Shown here in pieces: positions 17,336 to 25,762 of a stretch of DNA of 64,000 bases. Position 1 is the stretch's first letter; the number at the start of each line of letters is the position of its first letter. The stretch is from Comamonas sp. (GTDB taxonomy: Bacteria; Pseudomonadota; Gammaproteobacteria; Burkholderiales; Burkholderiaceae_C). The notes below the pieces were generated by a model, which saw nothing but the letters and a program-made list of their open reading frames with translations, ran no database searches and had not been told where the DNA came from. A program made the position numbers and the translations under genes. The stretch covers positions 186,001 through 250,000 of the forward strand of contig JAQVCA010000002.1 in assembly GCA_028690035.1 (NCBI GenBank), given 5' to 3'.

Positions 17336-19003
17336 ATGCAATTCGACACCGTTCTATTGCCGCCGCGCCGCGCGCGCCTGATTGCCCAGGGTCTGTGGCA
17401 CGACCGCACCATCAATGGCGAGCTGGACGCCTGCGTCCAGGCCTGCCCCGACCAGCTGGCCCTGACCGCCGTGCAGGTGGAAACGGGCAACGTCCGGCGC
17501 TTTACCTACCGCGAGCTGGGCCAGATGGCCGACCGCATGGCCGTGGGCCTGGCGCGCCTGGGGGTGGGCAAGGGCGATGTGGTGGCCTGCCAGCTGCCCA
17601 ACTGGTGGCAGTTCACGCTGATGTATCTGGCCTGCTCGCGCCTTGGTGCGGTGGTGAACCCGCTGATGCACATCTTTCGCGAGCGCGAGCTGTCCTTCAT
17701 GCTGCAGCACGGCGAGGCCAAGGTGGCCGTGGTGCCCAAGATGTTCCGCGGCTTTGACTTTGAGCAGATGCTGCTGGGCCTGCAGCCCAGCCTGCCCCAC
17801 CTCAAGCATGTGCTGGCCATTGGTGGCCAGGGCAGCTCCAGCTTTGAAGCCCTGCTGTGCGAGCCCGAGTGGGAAAAGGCCAGCGACGCACAGGACATCC
17901 TCACGCGCAGCCGCCCGGGCCCGGACGATGTCACCCAGCTGATCTACACCTCGGGCACCACCGGCGAGCCCAAGGGCGTGATGCACACGGCCAACACGCT
18001 GATGTCCAACATCGTGCCCTACGCGCGGCGCATGCAGCTCGATGCCCAGGATGTGATCCTGATGGCCTCGCCCATGGCGCACCAGACCGGCTTCATGTAC
18101 GGGCTGATGATGCCCATCCTGCTCAAGGCCAGCGTGGTGCTGCAAGATGTGTGGGAGCCCAAAAAGGCCATTGCCCTGATCCAGCAGGAGCAGGTGTCGT
18201 TCACCATGGCCTCCACCCCCTTCCTGACCGATCTGGCACGCACTGTGGCCGCAGAACGGCAAGCGGGCGGTATCGGCGTGCCCACGCTGCGCACGTTTTT
18301 GTGCGCGGGCGCGCCCATCCCTGGCCCGCTGGTGGAGCAGGCGCGCTCGGCGCTGGGTGTGAAGGTGGTCTCGGCCTGGGGCATGTCGGAAAACGGCGCG
18401 GTGACCACCACCGAGCTGAGCGACGACGATGAGCGCTCGATCAACACCGACGGCCACCCCCTGCCCGGCGTGGAGGTGAAGGTGGTGGATGTGGATGGCG
18501 CGCCCCTGCCCAACGGCACGCCCGGGCGCCTGCTGCTGCGCTCGTGTTCCAACTTTGGCGGCTATCTCAAGCGCCCACATCTGAACGGCACCGATGCCGA
18601 CGACTGGTTCGATACCGGCGACCTGGCCACCCTGGACGCGCGCGGCTACATCCGCATCACCGGGCGCAGCAAGGACGTGATCATCCGCGGCGGCGAGAAC
18701 ATTCCAGTGGTGGAAATTGAGGCCCTGCTCTACAAGCACCCAGCCGTGTCGCTGGCCGCCGTGGTGTCCTACCCCGACGAGCGCCTGGGCGAGCGCGCCT
18801 GCGCCGTGGTGGTGCCCAAGGAGGGACAGACCCTCAGTCTGGCAGAGCTGCAGCGCTTCATGCACGAGCACAAGGTGGCCATCCAGTACGTGCCCGAACG
18901 CCTGATCCTGCAAGAGGCCATGCCCGCCACGCCCTCGGGCAAGATTCAGAAGTTCAAGCTGCGCGATGCCATCCGTGAACTGATCCGCAACACCCCGGAG
19001 TAA
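17336..19003 (+). CDS. aliA: Cyclohexanecarboxylate-CoA ligase
   Basis: This 555-residue acyl-CoA synthetase of the AMP-forming family activates the ring acid with ATP and CoA. Motifs are YTSGTTGEPKG (from residue 204), the AWGMSENGAVTTT A5-like motif, DTGDLATLDARGYIRITGRSKDVIIRGGENI, and the catalytic Lys in PSGKIQKF near the C-terminus. The N-terminal LPPRRARLIAQGLWHDRTI is typical of the cyclohexanecarboxylate-ligase subfamily as I know it. A ribosome site (CCGGAG) precedes the ATG. The following permease gene begins 7 nt after the stop, so uptake and activation are co-transcribed. Confidence 0.87.
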   Translation: MQFDTVLLPPRRARLIAQGLWHDRTINGELDACVQACPDQLALTAVQVETGNVRRFTYRELGQMADRMAVGLARLGVGKGDVVACQLPNWWQFTLMYLACSRLGAVVNPLMHIFRERELSFMLQHGEAKVAVVPKMFRGFDFEQMLLGLQPSLPHLKHVLAIGGQGSSSFEALLCEPEWEKASDAQDILTRSRPGPDDVTQLIYTSGTTGEPKGVMHTANTLMSNIVPYARRMQLDAQDVILMASPMAHQTGFMYGLMMPILLKASVVLQDVWEPKKAIALIQQEQVSFTMASTPFLTDLARTVAAERQAGGIGVPTLRTFLCAGAPIPGPLVEQARSALGVKVVSAWGMSENGAVTTTELSDDDERSINTDGHPLPGVEVKVVDVDGAPLPNGTPGRLLLRSCSNFGGYLKRPHLNGTDADDWFDTGDLATLDARGYIRITGRSKDVIIRGGENIPVVEIEALLYKHPAVSLAAVVSYPDERLGERACAVVVPKEGQTLSLAELQRFMHEHKVAIQYVPERLILQEAMPATPSGKIQKFKLRDAIRELIRNTPE

Positions 19004-19010
19004 GGCCACC

Positions 19011-19862
19011 ATGCTAACGATCAATCTGTTCAACGGACTGGTGTACGGCGCCCTGCTCATCATCATGAGTTCAGGCCTGGCACTGATCTACGGCCTGCGG
19101 CGGGTGGTGAACTTTGCCCACGGCGCGCTGTACATGCTGGGCGCCTACATCGCCTTCACGGTGGCCACGCACAGCAATTTCTGGGTGGCGCTGGTGGTGG
19201 CCCCGCTGGTCATGGCGCTGGTGGGGGTGCTGCTCGATCGCTACGGTTTTCGCCTGCTGCAAGACCGCGAGCCGCTGAACGTGATGCTGGTCACTTTTGG
19301 TCTGTTGCTCATTCTGGAAGACCTGGTGGTCTTCATCTGGGGCAAGGGCAACCACTCGCTGTTCACGCCGCAGCTGCTCAATTTCTCGGTGCCGCTGTTG
19401 GGCGAAAGCCTGCCGGCCTATCGCATCGGGGTGATTGTGGTGGGCGCGGTCGTGGCCCTGGGGCTGACGCTGTGGCTGCGCTATTCGCGCATGGGCCTGT
19501 TTGTGCGCGCGGCCAGTACCGATCCGGTGACCACGTCCATGCAGGGGGTGAACACCGATGGCTTGAGCGCCACCGTCGTGGGCCTGGGTGCCGCACTGGC
19601 CGGATTGGCGGGCGTGGTTGCGGCGCCGTTCCTGTCGCTGTCGCCGCACATGAGTTCGGACGTGCTCATCGACTCTTTCGTGGTGGTGGTGATTGGCGGC
19701 CTGGGCTCGCTGGCCGGTGCCTTCATCGCCGCCTTGCTGCTGGGGATGATGCAGGCCATCGGCGCGGTGTACCTGCCGCAGGTATCGGTACTGCTGCCGT
19801 TCTTGTTCATGATTGCCATCCTGGTCTGGAAGCCCTCGGGCCTGGCCGGTAGCCGCACCTGA
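19011..19862 (+). CDS. ABC transporter permease, LivH type
   Basis: This is a 283-residue integral membrane protein with about eight hydrophobic segments, of the branched-chain amino acid (HAAT) permease family. It has the family pattern GLVYGALLIIMSSGLALIYGLRRVVNFAHGALYMLGAY at the start and the cytoplasmic-loop motif VVVIGGLGSLAGAFIAALLLG that contacts the ATPase. It should form a heterodimeric channel with the next gene. Its place in the aliBA operon argues for cyclohexanecarboxylate or a related acid as substrate rather than amino acids; this is inference. Confidence 0.9.
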   Translation: MLTINLFNGLVYGALLIIMSSGLALIYGLRRVVNFAHGALYMLGAYIAFTVATHSNFWVALVVAPLVMALVGVLLDRYGFRLLQDREPLNVMLVTFGLLLILEDLVVFIWGKGNHSLFTPQLLNFSVPLLGESLPAYRIGVIVVGAVVALGLTLWLRYSRMGLFVRAASTDPVTTSMQGVNTDGLSATVVGLGAALAGLAGVVAAPFLSLSPHMSSDVLIDSFVVVVIGGLGSLAGAFIAALLLGMMQAIGAVYLPQVSVLLPFLFMIAILVWKPSGLAGSRT

Positions 19863-19881
19863 TGCGCAGGAAGGAATTGCT

Positions 19882-20826
19882 ATGCCTTTGAGTCTTTCCC
19901 GCATTGCCCAGGCGGCGCTGCTGGCCCTGGTGGGCGGTGCGCTGATCGCGGCGCTGACCAGTTCGGCCAGCCTGCTGGGCATGTTCACCCAGGCCGTGAT
20001 CTACGCCATCTTCGCGCTGGGCGTGGGCGTGCTGCTCAAGCAAAACGGCCTGGTCAGTTTTGGCCATGCGCTGTTTTTTGGTGCTGCCGGCTACGGCATG
20101 GGGCTGGCGCTGACGCTGCAGTGGCTGCCCGCCGAGCTGGCCTTGCTGGCGGTGCTGGCGGCCATTGCCGTGGGGGCTTTCCTGATCGGTCTGGTCATCG
20201 TGCGGGTGCCCGGCATTGCGTTTGGCATGCTGACGCTGGCCATTGGCCAGATGGCCTACCTGCTGGCCTCGCGTGCGCGCGGTGTCACTGGCGGCGCTGA
20301 CGGCATGGGCATTCCGTGGCCGGATACGCTGTTTGGCATCTCCCAGGCCACGCTGCTGGAGCCCACCACGCTGTTTCTGCTGTCCTGGGTGCTGATGGTG
20401 CTGGTCACCTGCGTGCTGGTCTGGCTGCTGGGCACGCGCTTTGGCGCCGTGACCGAGGCCATCCGCGACAACGAGGAGCGCGCGCTGGTGTACGCGCTGT
20501 CGGCCGTGGTCACGGGCATTGCCGGGCTGCTGTCGTCGCTGAACACGGGCTTCATCTCGCCCGAGAGCCTGCACTGGAGCGTTTCGGCCATCACCTTGCT
20601 GATGGTGGTGGTGGGGGGCTTCAAGCGCCCCATCGGCCCCATCGTGGGCGCCATCGTGTATTTCCTGTTCAAAGACCTGCTGGGCGAATGGGCCACGCAC
20701 TCGCTGGCGCTGTTTGGCGCGGCGCTGATTGCGGTGATCGTGTTCTCGCCCGATGGCATCGTCGGCGCCGCAACCAAGTTGCGCCAGCGCCTGCGCTATG
20801 GCCCCCTGGCAAAAAAAGAAGGCTGA
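19882..20826 (+). CDS. ABC transporter permease, LivM type
   Basis: This is the second permease of the HAAT-type importer, 314 residues. It shows FALGVGVLLKQNGLVSFGHALFFGAAGYGM near the N-terminus and the ATPase-contact region VVVGGFKRPIGPIVGAIVYFLFKDL. AAGGAA precedes the ATG at 19882. It is 19 nt behind its partner and 4 nt ahead of the ATPase gene. An upstream in-frame ATG at 19813 lies within the preceding gene and lacks support. Confidence 0.9.
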   Translation: MPLSLSRIAQAALLALVGGALIAALTSSASLLGMFTQAVIYAIFALGVGVLLKQNGLVSFGHALFFGAAGYGMGLALTLQWLPAELALLAVLAAIAVGAFLIGLVIVRVPGIAFGMLTLAIGQMAYLLASRARGVTGGADGMGIPWPDTLFGISQATLLEPTTLFLLSWVLMVLVTCVLVWLLGTRFGAVTEAIRDNEERALVYALSAVVTGIAGLLSSLNTGFISPESLHWSVSAITLLMVVVGGFKRPIGPIVGAIVYFLFKDLLGEWATHSLALFGAALIAVIVFSPDGIVGAATKLRQRLRYGPLAKKEG

Positions 20827-20830
20827 TGGC

Positions 20831-21568
20831 ATGAGCACCCCAACTTCAACGGTTTCCTATGTATTGCAGGCCGAGGATGTGGCCATCCACTATGGCGGCG
20901 TCAAGGCCCTCGATGGCGTGGAGCTGACGCTGGAAAAAGGCCAGATCCGCGGCCTCATCGGCCCCAACGGGGCGGGCAAATCCACGGTGATCGATGCCAT
21001 CACCGGACGTCGGCGCCTGACGCGCGGGCGTGTGCTGCTCGATGGCGAAGACGTCACCACCCTGGGCGCGGTCGAGCGGCGCAAGCGCGGCCTGTCGCGC
21101 AGCTTTCAGCGCACCAGCATCTTTGCCGGCATGACGGTGCGCCGTCAGGTGGAGCTGGCCTCGTTCCAGATGGGCGTGCTCGACAGTGAGGCCGATGCCG
21201 ATGCCGTGCTCGAAGAGCTGGATCTGGCACGCCTGAGCAACATGGTGGCCGAAGACCTGGGCTACGGCGAACAACGCCGCCTGGACCTGGCCCTGGCCCT
21301 GGTGGGGCGCCCCAAGCTGCTCATGCTCGACGAACCCATGGCAGGCCTGTCGGTGCAAGAGTCGCACGACCTGGCCGACCACCTGCAGGCGCTGACCTCG
21401 CGCTGGAGCGTGTCGGTGCTGCTGGTCGAACATGATATGGACGTGGTGTTTGGCATCTCCAATGCCGTCACCGTCTTTGAACTGGGCCGCGTCATCGCCA
21501 GCGGCGATCCGGCCAGCGTGCGCGCCAACAGCCGTGTGCGCGAGGCCTATCTGGGGAGTGCCGCATGA
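20831..21568 (+). CDS. ABC transporter ATPase, LivG type
   Basis: This is a 245-residue nucleotide-binding subunit. Walker A is GPNGAGKST. The signature region deviates: where LSGGQ is expected, it has LGYGEQRRLDLALAL, as is usual in LivG proteins. Walker B is LLMLDEPMAGL, followed by LLVEHDMDVVF. The start was set at 20831 (MSTPTSTVS). The stop overlaps the next ATG by 4 nt (ATGA), so the two ATPases are probably made in equal amounts. Confidence 0.92.
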   Translation: MSTPTSTVSYVLQAEDVAIHYGGVKALDGVELTLEKGQIRGLIGPNGAGKSTVIDAITGRRRLTRGRVLLDGEDVTTLGAVERRKRGLSRSFQRTSIFAGMTVRRQVELASFQMGVLDSEADADAVLEELDLARLSNMVAEDLGYGEQRRLDLALALVGRPKLLMLDEPMAGLSVQESHDLADHLQALTSRWSVSVLLVEHDMDVVFGISNAVTVFELGRVIASGDPASVRANSRVREAYLGSAA

Positions 21569-22269
21569 CCGCTTTGCTCGCATTGGAAAACGTGGACGCC
21601 TTTTATGGCGCTGCACACATCTTGCACCGCCTGAGCCTGCAGGTGCAGCCCGGCGAGCGCGTGGCCTTGATCGGACGCAACGGCGTGGGCAAGACCACGG
21701 TGGTCAACACCATTTTGGGCCTGGCACAGTTGCGCAAAGGCACGGTGCGCATTGGCAGCGCGACCATCGCCCGCCCGCGCCCCTACCTGGCTGCCCAGCG
21801 TGGCGTGGTGGTGGTGCCGCAGGGGCGGCGCATTGTGGCCAACCTGACGGTGGAAGAAAACCTGCTGCTGGGCGGCGCCGTGGGCCGCAAGGGCCCCTGG
21901 ACGGTGCCCGAGATCTACAAACTCTTTCCCATCCTGCAAGAGCGCGCGCACACCCCGGGCACGGCGCTGTCGGGTGGGCAGCAACAGATGCTGGCGGTGG
22001 GGCGCGCCCTGATGTCCAACCCCAGCCTGGTGCTGCTGGATGAGCCCACCGAAGGGCTGGCACCGGTGATCGTCGACCAACTGGCCGACATCTTCAACCG
22101 CGTCGCCGACCAGGGCACTGCCCTGCTGCTGATCGAGCAGAACCTGAGCCTGGTCACGCGCGTGGCGCACCGCTATCTGGCCATGGCCAAGGGCGCCGTG
22201 GTGGCCCAGGGCGCGGTCGATACCTCTGCCGCCTGCACGCAAGAGCTGGCCGCACATATTGCGGTGTAA
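21565..22269 (+). CDS. ABC transporter ATPase, LivF type
   Basis: This is a 234-residue ATPase partner. Walker A is GRNGVGKTT, the signature is LSGGQQQMLAVGRALM, Walker B is LVLLDEPTEGL, and the H-loop region reads LLLIEQNL. Length and motifs are normal for LivF. It is translationally coupled to the LivG-type gene and followed after 43 nt by the binding-protein gene. Confidence 0.92.
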   Translation: MTALLALENVDAFYGAAHILHRLSLQVQPGERVALIGRNGVGKTTVVNTILGLAQLRKGTVRIGSATIARPRPYLAAQRGVVVVPQGRRIVANLTVEENLLLGGAVGRKGPWTVPEIYKLFPILQERAHTPGTALSGGQQQMLAVGRALMSNPSLVLLDEPTEGLAPVIVDQLADIFNRVADQGTALLLIEQNLSLVTRVAHRYLAMAKGAVVAQGAVDTSAACTQELAAHIAV

Positions 22270-22312
22270 GCGTTTAACGATTCCATCCCCCTCACTACAT
22301 AAGGAGACAACC

Positions 22313-23491
22313 ATGAGGAAACCCACCACCCTGCTGACCGGTGTTGCACTGGCTGCCGCGCTGCCCCTGGGCGCACTGGCCCAGGACAAAGAGCCGATCA
22401 AGATCGCGCTGGTGACGTCCAAGTCCGGCGCCTTTTCCACCATGGGCGCCGATGTGGCCAATGGCGTCAAGTTTGCCGTCGAAGAGGCCAACGCCAAGGG
22501 CGGCATCGACGGGCGCAAGATTGAACTGGCCGAGGGCGACGACGAGAGCACGCCCGACGCCGGGCGCCGCGTGGCCGAAAAACTGGCGCGCGACGGGCAC
22601 AAGCTCATCATTGGGCCCATCACCTCGTCCATCTCTCTGGCCATCAGCCAGAACCTGGCGCGCTGGGATGCTGCCTTCATTGGCACCATCAGCAAGGCCG
22701 ACAAGCTCACACAAGACGCCTGCAGCCCGCGCTTTGTGCGCACCAACCACTCCGACGCCATGGACTTGGCTATGATCAACGAGTGGGCCAAAACGGTGCC
22801 GGGCAACAACTTTGCCATCATGGCCGCCGACTATGTCTGGGGCCAGGACTCGGCCAAATCCTTTGAAGCGGCCGTCACCGCCCAGGGCAAGAAGGTGGGC
22901 ACCAAGCTGTTCGTGCCTCTGGGCACCAAAGACTACGCGCCCTACATCCAGCAGCTCAAGAACGCCAAGCCCGATGCCGTGTGGGTGGCCGACGTCTCGG
23001 GCGCCATCGCCTTCACCAAGCAGGCGGCCGACTTTGGTCTGATTCCGCAAACGCCGCTGATCGGCCACGCGCTGCTGTCCAACTTCATCGTCAATGCCAC
23101 AGGCACGGCCCTGACGAATGTGCCCGGCAACGTGGGCTATACCCCCGACATCGACACCCCGCAAAGCAAGGCCTTTGTCGCGGCCTTCAAAGCCAAGCAC
23201 CAGCGTCTGCCCTCTGACACCGAAGGCCAGGCCTACAACGGCGCCATGGTGCTGCTCCAAGGCGTGAAGCTGGCCGGCAGCGTCAAGCCCGCTGAAGTCA
23301 CCAAGGCCCTGCGCGGCGCCGAAGTGGACACGCTGTACGGCAAGGCCACGGTGCGCGCGGCCGACAACCAGCTGCTCATCCCCAACTACATCGCGCGCGT
23401 CAAGACCGCCGATGGCGTGCTGCGCCCGGTGATCGAGCACACCTACCCCGCCAGCATCGTCCCGCCAGCATCGCCGCTGTGCAAGATGTAA
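22313..23491 (+). CDS. Periplasmic substrate-binding protein of the ABC importer
   Basis: This is a 392-residue binding protein of the Leu/Ile/Val type. A signal peptide occupies residues 1-23 (hydrophobic core GVALAAALPLGALAQ). The mature part begins KEPIKIALVTSKSGAFSTMGADVANGVKFAVEEANAKGGIDGRKIEL, the standard start of this family. AAGGAGA lies 8 nt before the ATG at 22313. It delivers ligand to the permeases encoded upstream. The ligand is inferred from context to be an alicyclic carboxylate. Confidence 0.9.
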   Translation: MRKPTTLLTGVALAAALPLGALAQDKEPIKIALVTSKSGAFSTMGADVANGVKFAVEEANAKGGIDGRKIELAEGDDESTPDAGRRVAEKLARDGHKLIIGPITSSISLAISQNLARWDAAFIGTISKADKLTQDACSPRFVRTNHSDAMDLAMINEWAKTVPGNNFAIMAADYVWGQDSAKSFEAAVTAQGKKVGTKLFVPLGTKDYAPYIQQLKNAKPDAVWVADVSGAIAFTKQAADFGLIPQTPLIGHALLSNFIVNATGTALTNVPGNVGYTPDIDTPQSKAFVAAFKAKHQRLPSDTEGQAYNGAMVLLQGVKLAGSVKPAEVTKALRGAEVDTLYGKATVRAADNQLLIPNYIARVKTADGVLRPVIEHTYPASIVPPASPLCKM

Positions 23492-23557
23492 GCACGACCA
23501 TGCCCTGGGCCACCTTGCACCATGCACCCTGAACAGAAAAAACCTCGGAGACTTTTT

Positions 23558-24652
23558 ATGCGTCGCACCCAACCTTTCACCGCCCCGATGTTGGGCGCCT
23601 TGCTGCTCTGCGCAGGTGCCAGCACCCCGGCACTGGCCCAAAGCGTCACCCTCTACGGTCTGGTGGATACCGGCATCGAGCGCCTGGACAACACCAGCTC
23701 GGGCGGCAGCATCATGCGCATGCCCAGCATTGCCGGATCGGCCGCCTCCCGCTGGGGCGTGCGTGGCAGCGAAGACCTGGGCAATGGCCTCAAGGCCGTG
23801 TTCACCCTGGAATCGGGCTTTGGCCTGGACACCGGGGAAACCCAGCAAGGCGGGCGCGCTTTTGGACGCCAAGCGTTTGTTGGCGTCTCGGGCCGCTGGG
23901 GCCAGCTGTCGCTGGGGCGCCAGTACTCGATGCTGCTGCCTGGCTCGGCCAACAGCGATCTCTTTCTGGCCCAAATCTATGGCACCGGTGCCTTTGACAC
24001 CTACCTGGCCGGCCCGCGTCTGGACAACGCGCTGGCCTACCTGGGCAAGTTTGGCGGCGTGACAGCGGGCGTGCTGTACAGCCTGGGCCGCGATGGTCTC
24101 TCCTGCCCCGGAGAAAGCAGCAACAGCAGCGAGTGCCGCGCCTGGTCTGCCGTGCTGAAGTACGACACCCCCACCTGGGGCGTGGGTTCGTGGATCGACG
24201 AGCAAAACGGCCGCGATAGCCGCGCCACGGGCGGGGCCGACCTGAGCGAGAAAACCGATCGCCGCTGGGCAATCAATGGCTACGTCCTGTTGGGCAAAAC
24301 CAAGCTGGCGGCCAACTACATGCAACGCAAGAACGAAAGTGCTGCGGCCACGCAGCAAAAAAGCACCCTGTGGTCGCTGGGCGTGGCCCACCCCTTGAGC
24401 ACTGCCGTCACGCTGGAAGCACAGTACTACGACTTCAGCTACAAGGACAGCGCCGACGGCGGCAAGATGCTGGCGCTGCGCGGTACCTATGCGTTCTCCA
24501 AACGCACCGCCGTCTATGCCACGGTGGGCGCGCTGCGCAACGATGGCAAAGCGCGCTTCTCGCCCTCGGTAGCGGCCAGCAACACCGCCCTGGCGCCCCT
24601 GGCCGGTGAAAACCAGACCGGCATCATGGTCGGCCTGCGCCACGCGTTCTAG
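23558..24652 (+). CDS. Gram-negative porin
   Basis: This is a 364-residue outer-membrane porin of the betaproteobacterial type. A signal peptide ending STPALAQ is followed by SVTLYGLVDTGIERLDN, the usual first strand. Further motifs are RWGVRGSEDLGNGLKAVFTLESGF, RQAFVGVSGRWGQLSLGRQY and the C-terminal GLRHAF ending in Phe, the assembly signal. GGAGAC precedes the ATG at 23558. It lies 66 nt behind the binding-protein gene, so it probably lets the ring acid cross the outer membrane. Confidence 0.9.
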   Translation: MRRTQPFTAPMLGALLLCAGASTPALAQSVTLYGLVDTGIERLDNTSSGGSIMRMPSIAGSAASRWGVRGSEDLGNGLKAVFTLESGFGLDTGETQQGGRAFGRQAFVGVSGRWGQLSLGRQYSMLLPGSANSDLFLAQIYGTGAFDTYLAGPRLDNALAYLGKFGGVTAGVLYSLGRDGLSCPGESSNSSECRAWSAVLKYDTPTWGVGSWIDEQNGRDSRATGGADLSEKTDRRWAINGYVLLGKTKLAANYMQRKNESAAATQQKSTLWSLGVAHPLSTAVTLEAQYYDFSYKDSADGGKMLALRGTYAFSKRTAVYATVGALRNDGKARFSPSVAASNTALAPLAGENQTGIMVGLRHAF

Positions 24653-24661
24653 GCCTGCACC

Positions 24662-25762
24662 ATGCACACCCAGGCAGCCTTTATCACCGGCCACGGCGGC
24701 AACGACGTGGTGCAGGTGGCAGCGCGCAGCCTGCCTGCGCGCGCGCCCGGTCAGGTGCGCGTGCGCATGCAAGCTGCCACCCTCAACCAGGTGGACTTGT
24801 ACATGCGCAACAGTGGTGCAGGCATCACGCACCAGCTGCCGCAAATTCTGGGACTCGATGGCGCGGGCATCGTGCACGAGTGCGACAGCCACGATCCGCT
24901 GCTGCGCCCCGGGCAGGAGGTGGTGATCCACCCGGGCGTGGCCTGTGGCCGCTGCGAGTTCTGCCTGGGCGGCGACAGCGCGCTGTGCAGCCGCATCCAG
25001 TTTCTGGGCGAACACCGCGACGGCACCTTTTCCCAGTGGGTGCAGGTGCCTGCGGCGCAGCTGTTCCCCAAGCCCACGCACCTGGACTGGGGCGAGGCGG
25101 CGGCCCTGGGCGTCAACCACCTGACGGCCTGGCGCATGCTGTTCACCAAGGCGCGCCTGCAGCCCTGGGAGACGGTGCTGATCTTTGGCATCGGCGGCGG
25201 GGTGTCGCTGGCCGCGCTGCAACTGGCCAAGGCCATCGGCGCGCGCGCCATCGTCACCTCACGCAATACCGACAAACTGGAACGCGCCCGCGCCCTGGGC
25301 GCCGACCAGGTCATCCACAGCACGACCCAGGATGTGGCCAAAGAGGCTCTGGCACTCACCGGGGGCCGAGGCGTGGACGTGGTGTTCGAGAACGTGGGCG
25401 CCGCCGCCTGGCCCTGGGCCATGAAAGCGCTGGTGCGCGGTGGCCGCCTGGTCACCTGCGGCGCCACCACCGGTGATCAGCCCGGCGCCGATCTGCGCCG
25501 CCTGTTTGTGCGGCAGCTGCAAATCTTTGGTTCCAGCCTGGGCACCCTGGGTGAATTCCATGACCTGCTGGGCTTTGTGCAGCGCACGGACCTGCGCCCT
25601 GTCATCGACAGCCGCTTTGCCCTGGCCGATGTGCATGCGGCGCTCAACCGCCTGGAGTCGGGCGCGCAGTTCGGTAAGGTGGTGCTGGAGTTGGATACAG
25701 CGCCACCTCCTGCGCCAGCAAGGCAATCGAGCGCGGGGCGCAGCCTTCGGCATCGTTGCTGA
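24662..25762 (+). CDS. Zinc-type MDR oxidoreductase (quinone reductase/alcohol dehydrogenase-like)
   Basis: This is a 366-residue medium-chain dehydrogenase. Visible are a structural zinc lobe with four cysteines (GVACGRCEFCLGGDSALCS), GLDGAGIV, and the NADPH-binding FGIGGGVSLAALQLAK. Cofactor and fold are clear; the substrate is not. It starts 9 nt after the porin stop and so belongs to the aliB operon by position. No step of the cyclohexanecarboxylate route obviously needs it. Its last 119 nt overlap the convergent DUF72 gene, and its tail after about residue 345 (Pro/Ala then Arg/Ser-rich) looks non-homologous, as if the original stop was lost. Confidence 0.82.
   Translation: MHTQAAFITGHGGNDVVQVAARSLPARAPGQVRVRMQAATLNQVDLYMRNSGAGITHQLPQILGLDGAGIVHECDSHDPLLRPGQEVVIHPGVACGRCEFCLGGDSALCSRIQFLGEHRDGTFSQWVQVPAAQLFPKPTHLDWGEAAALGVNHLTAWRMLFTKARLQPWETVLIFGIGGGVSLAALQLAKAIGARAIVTSRNTDKLERARALGADQVIHSTTQDVAKEALALTGGRGVDVVFENVGAAAWPWAMKALVRGGRLVTCGATTGDQPGADLRRLFVRQLQIFGSSLGTLGEFHDLLGFVQRTDLRPVIDSRFALADVHAALNRLESGAQFGKVVLELDTAPPPAPARQSSAGRSLRHRC

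Noticed and set aside
22295-25222. Very long open frame on the minus strand opposite the binding protein, porin and MDR genes
   Set aside because: It is a mirror frame of GC-rich coding sequence: its translation is rich in His, Ala and Gly with no family motif, and three well-supported genes lie opposite it.
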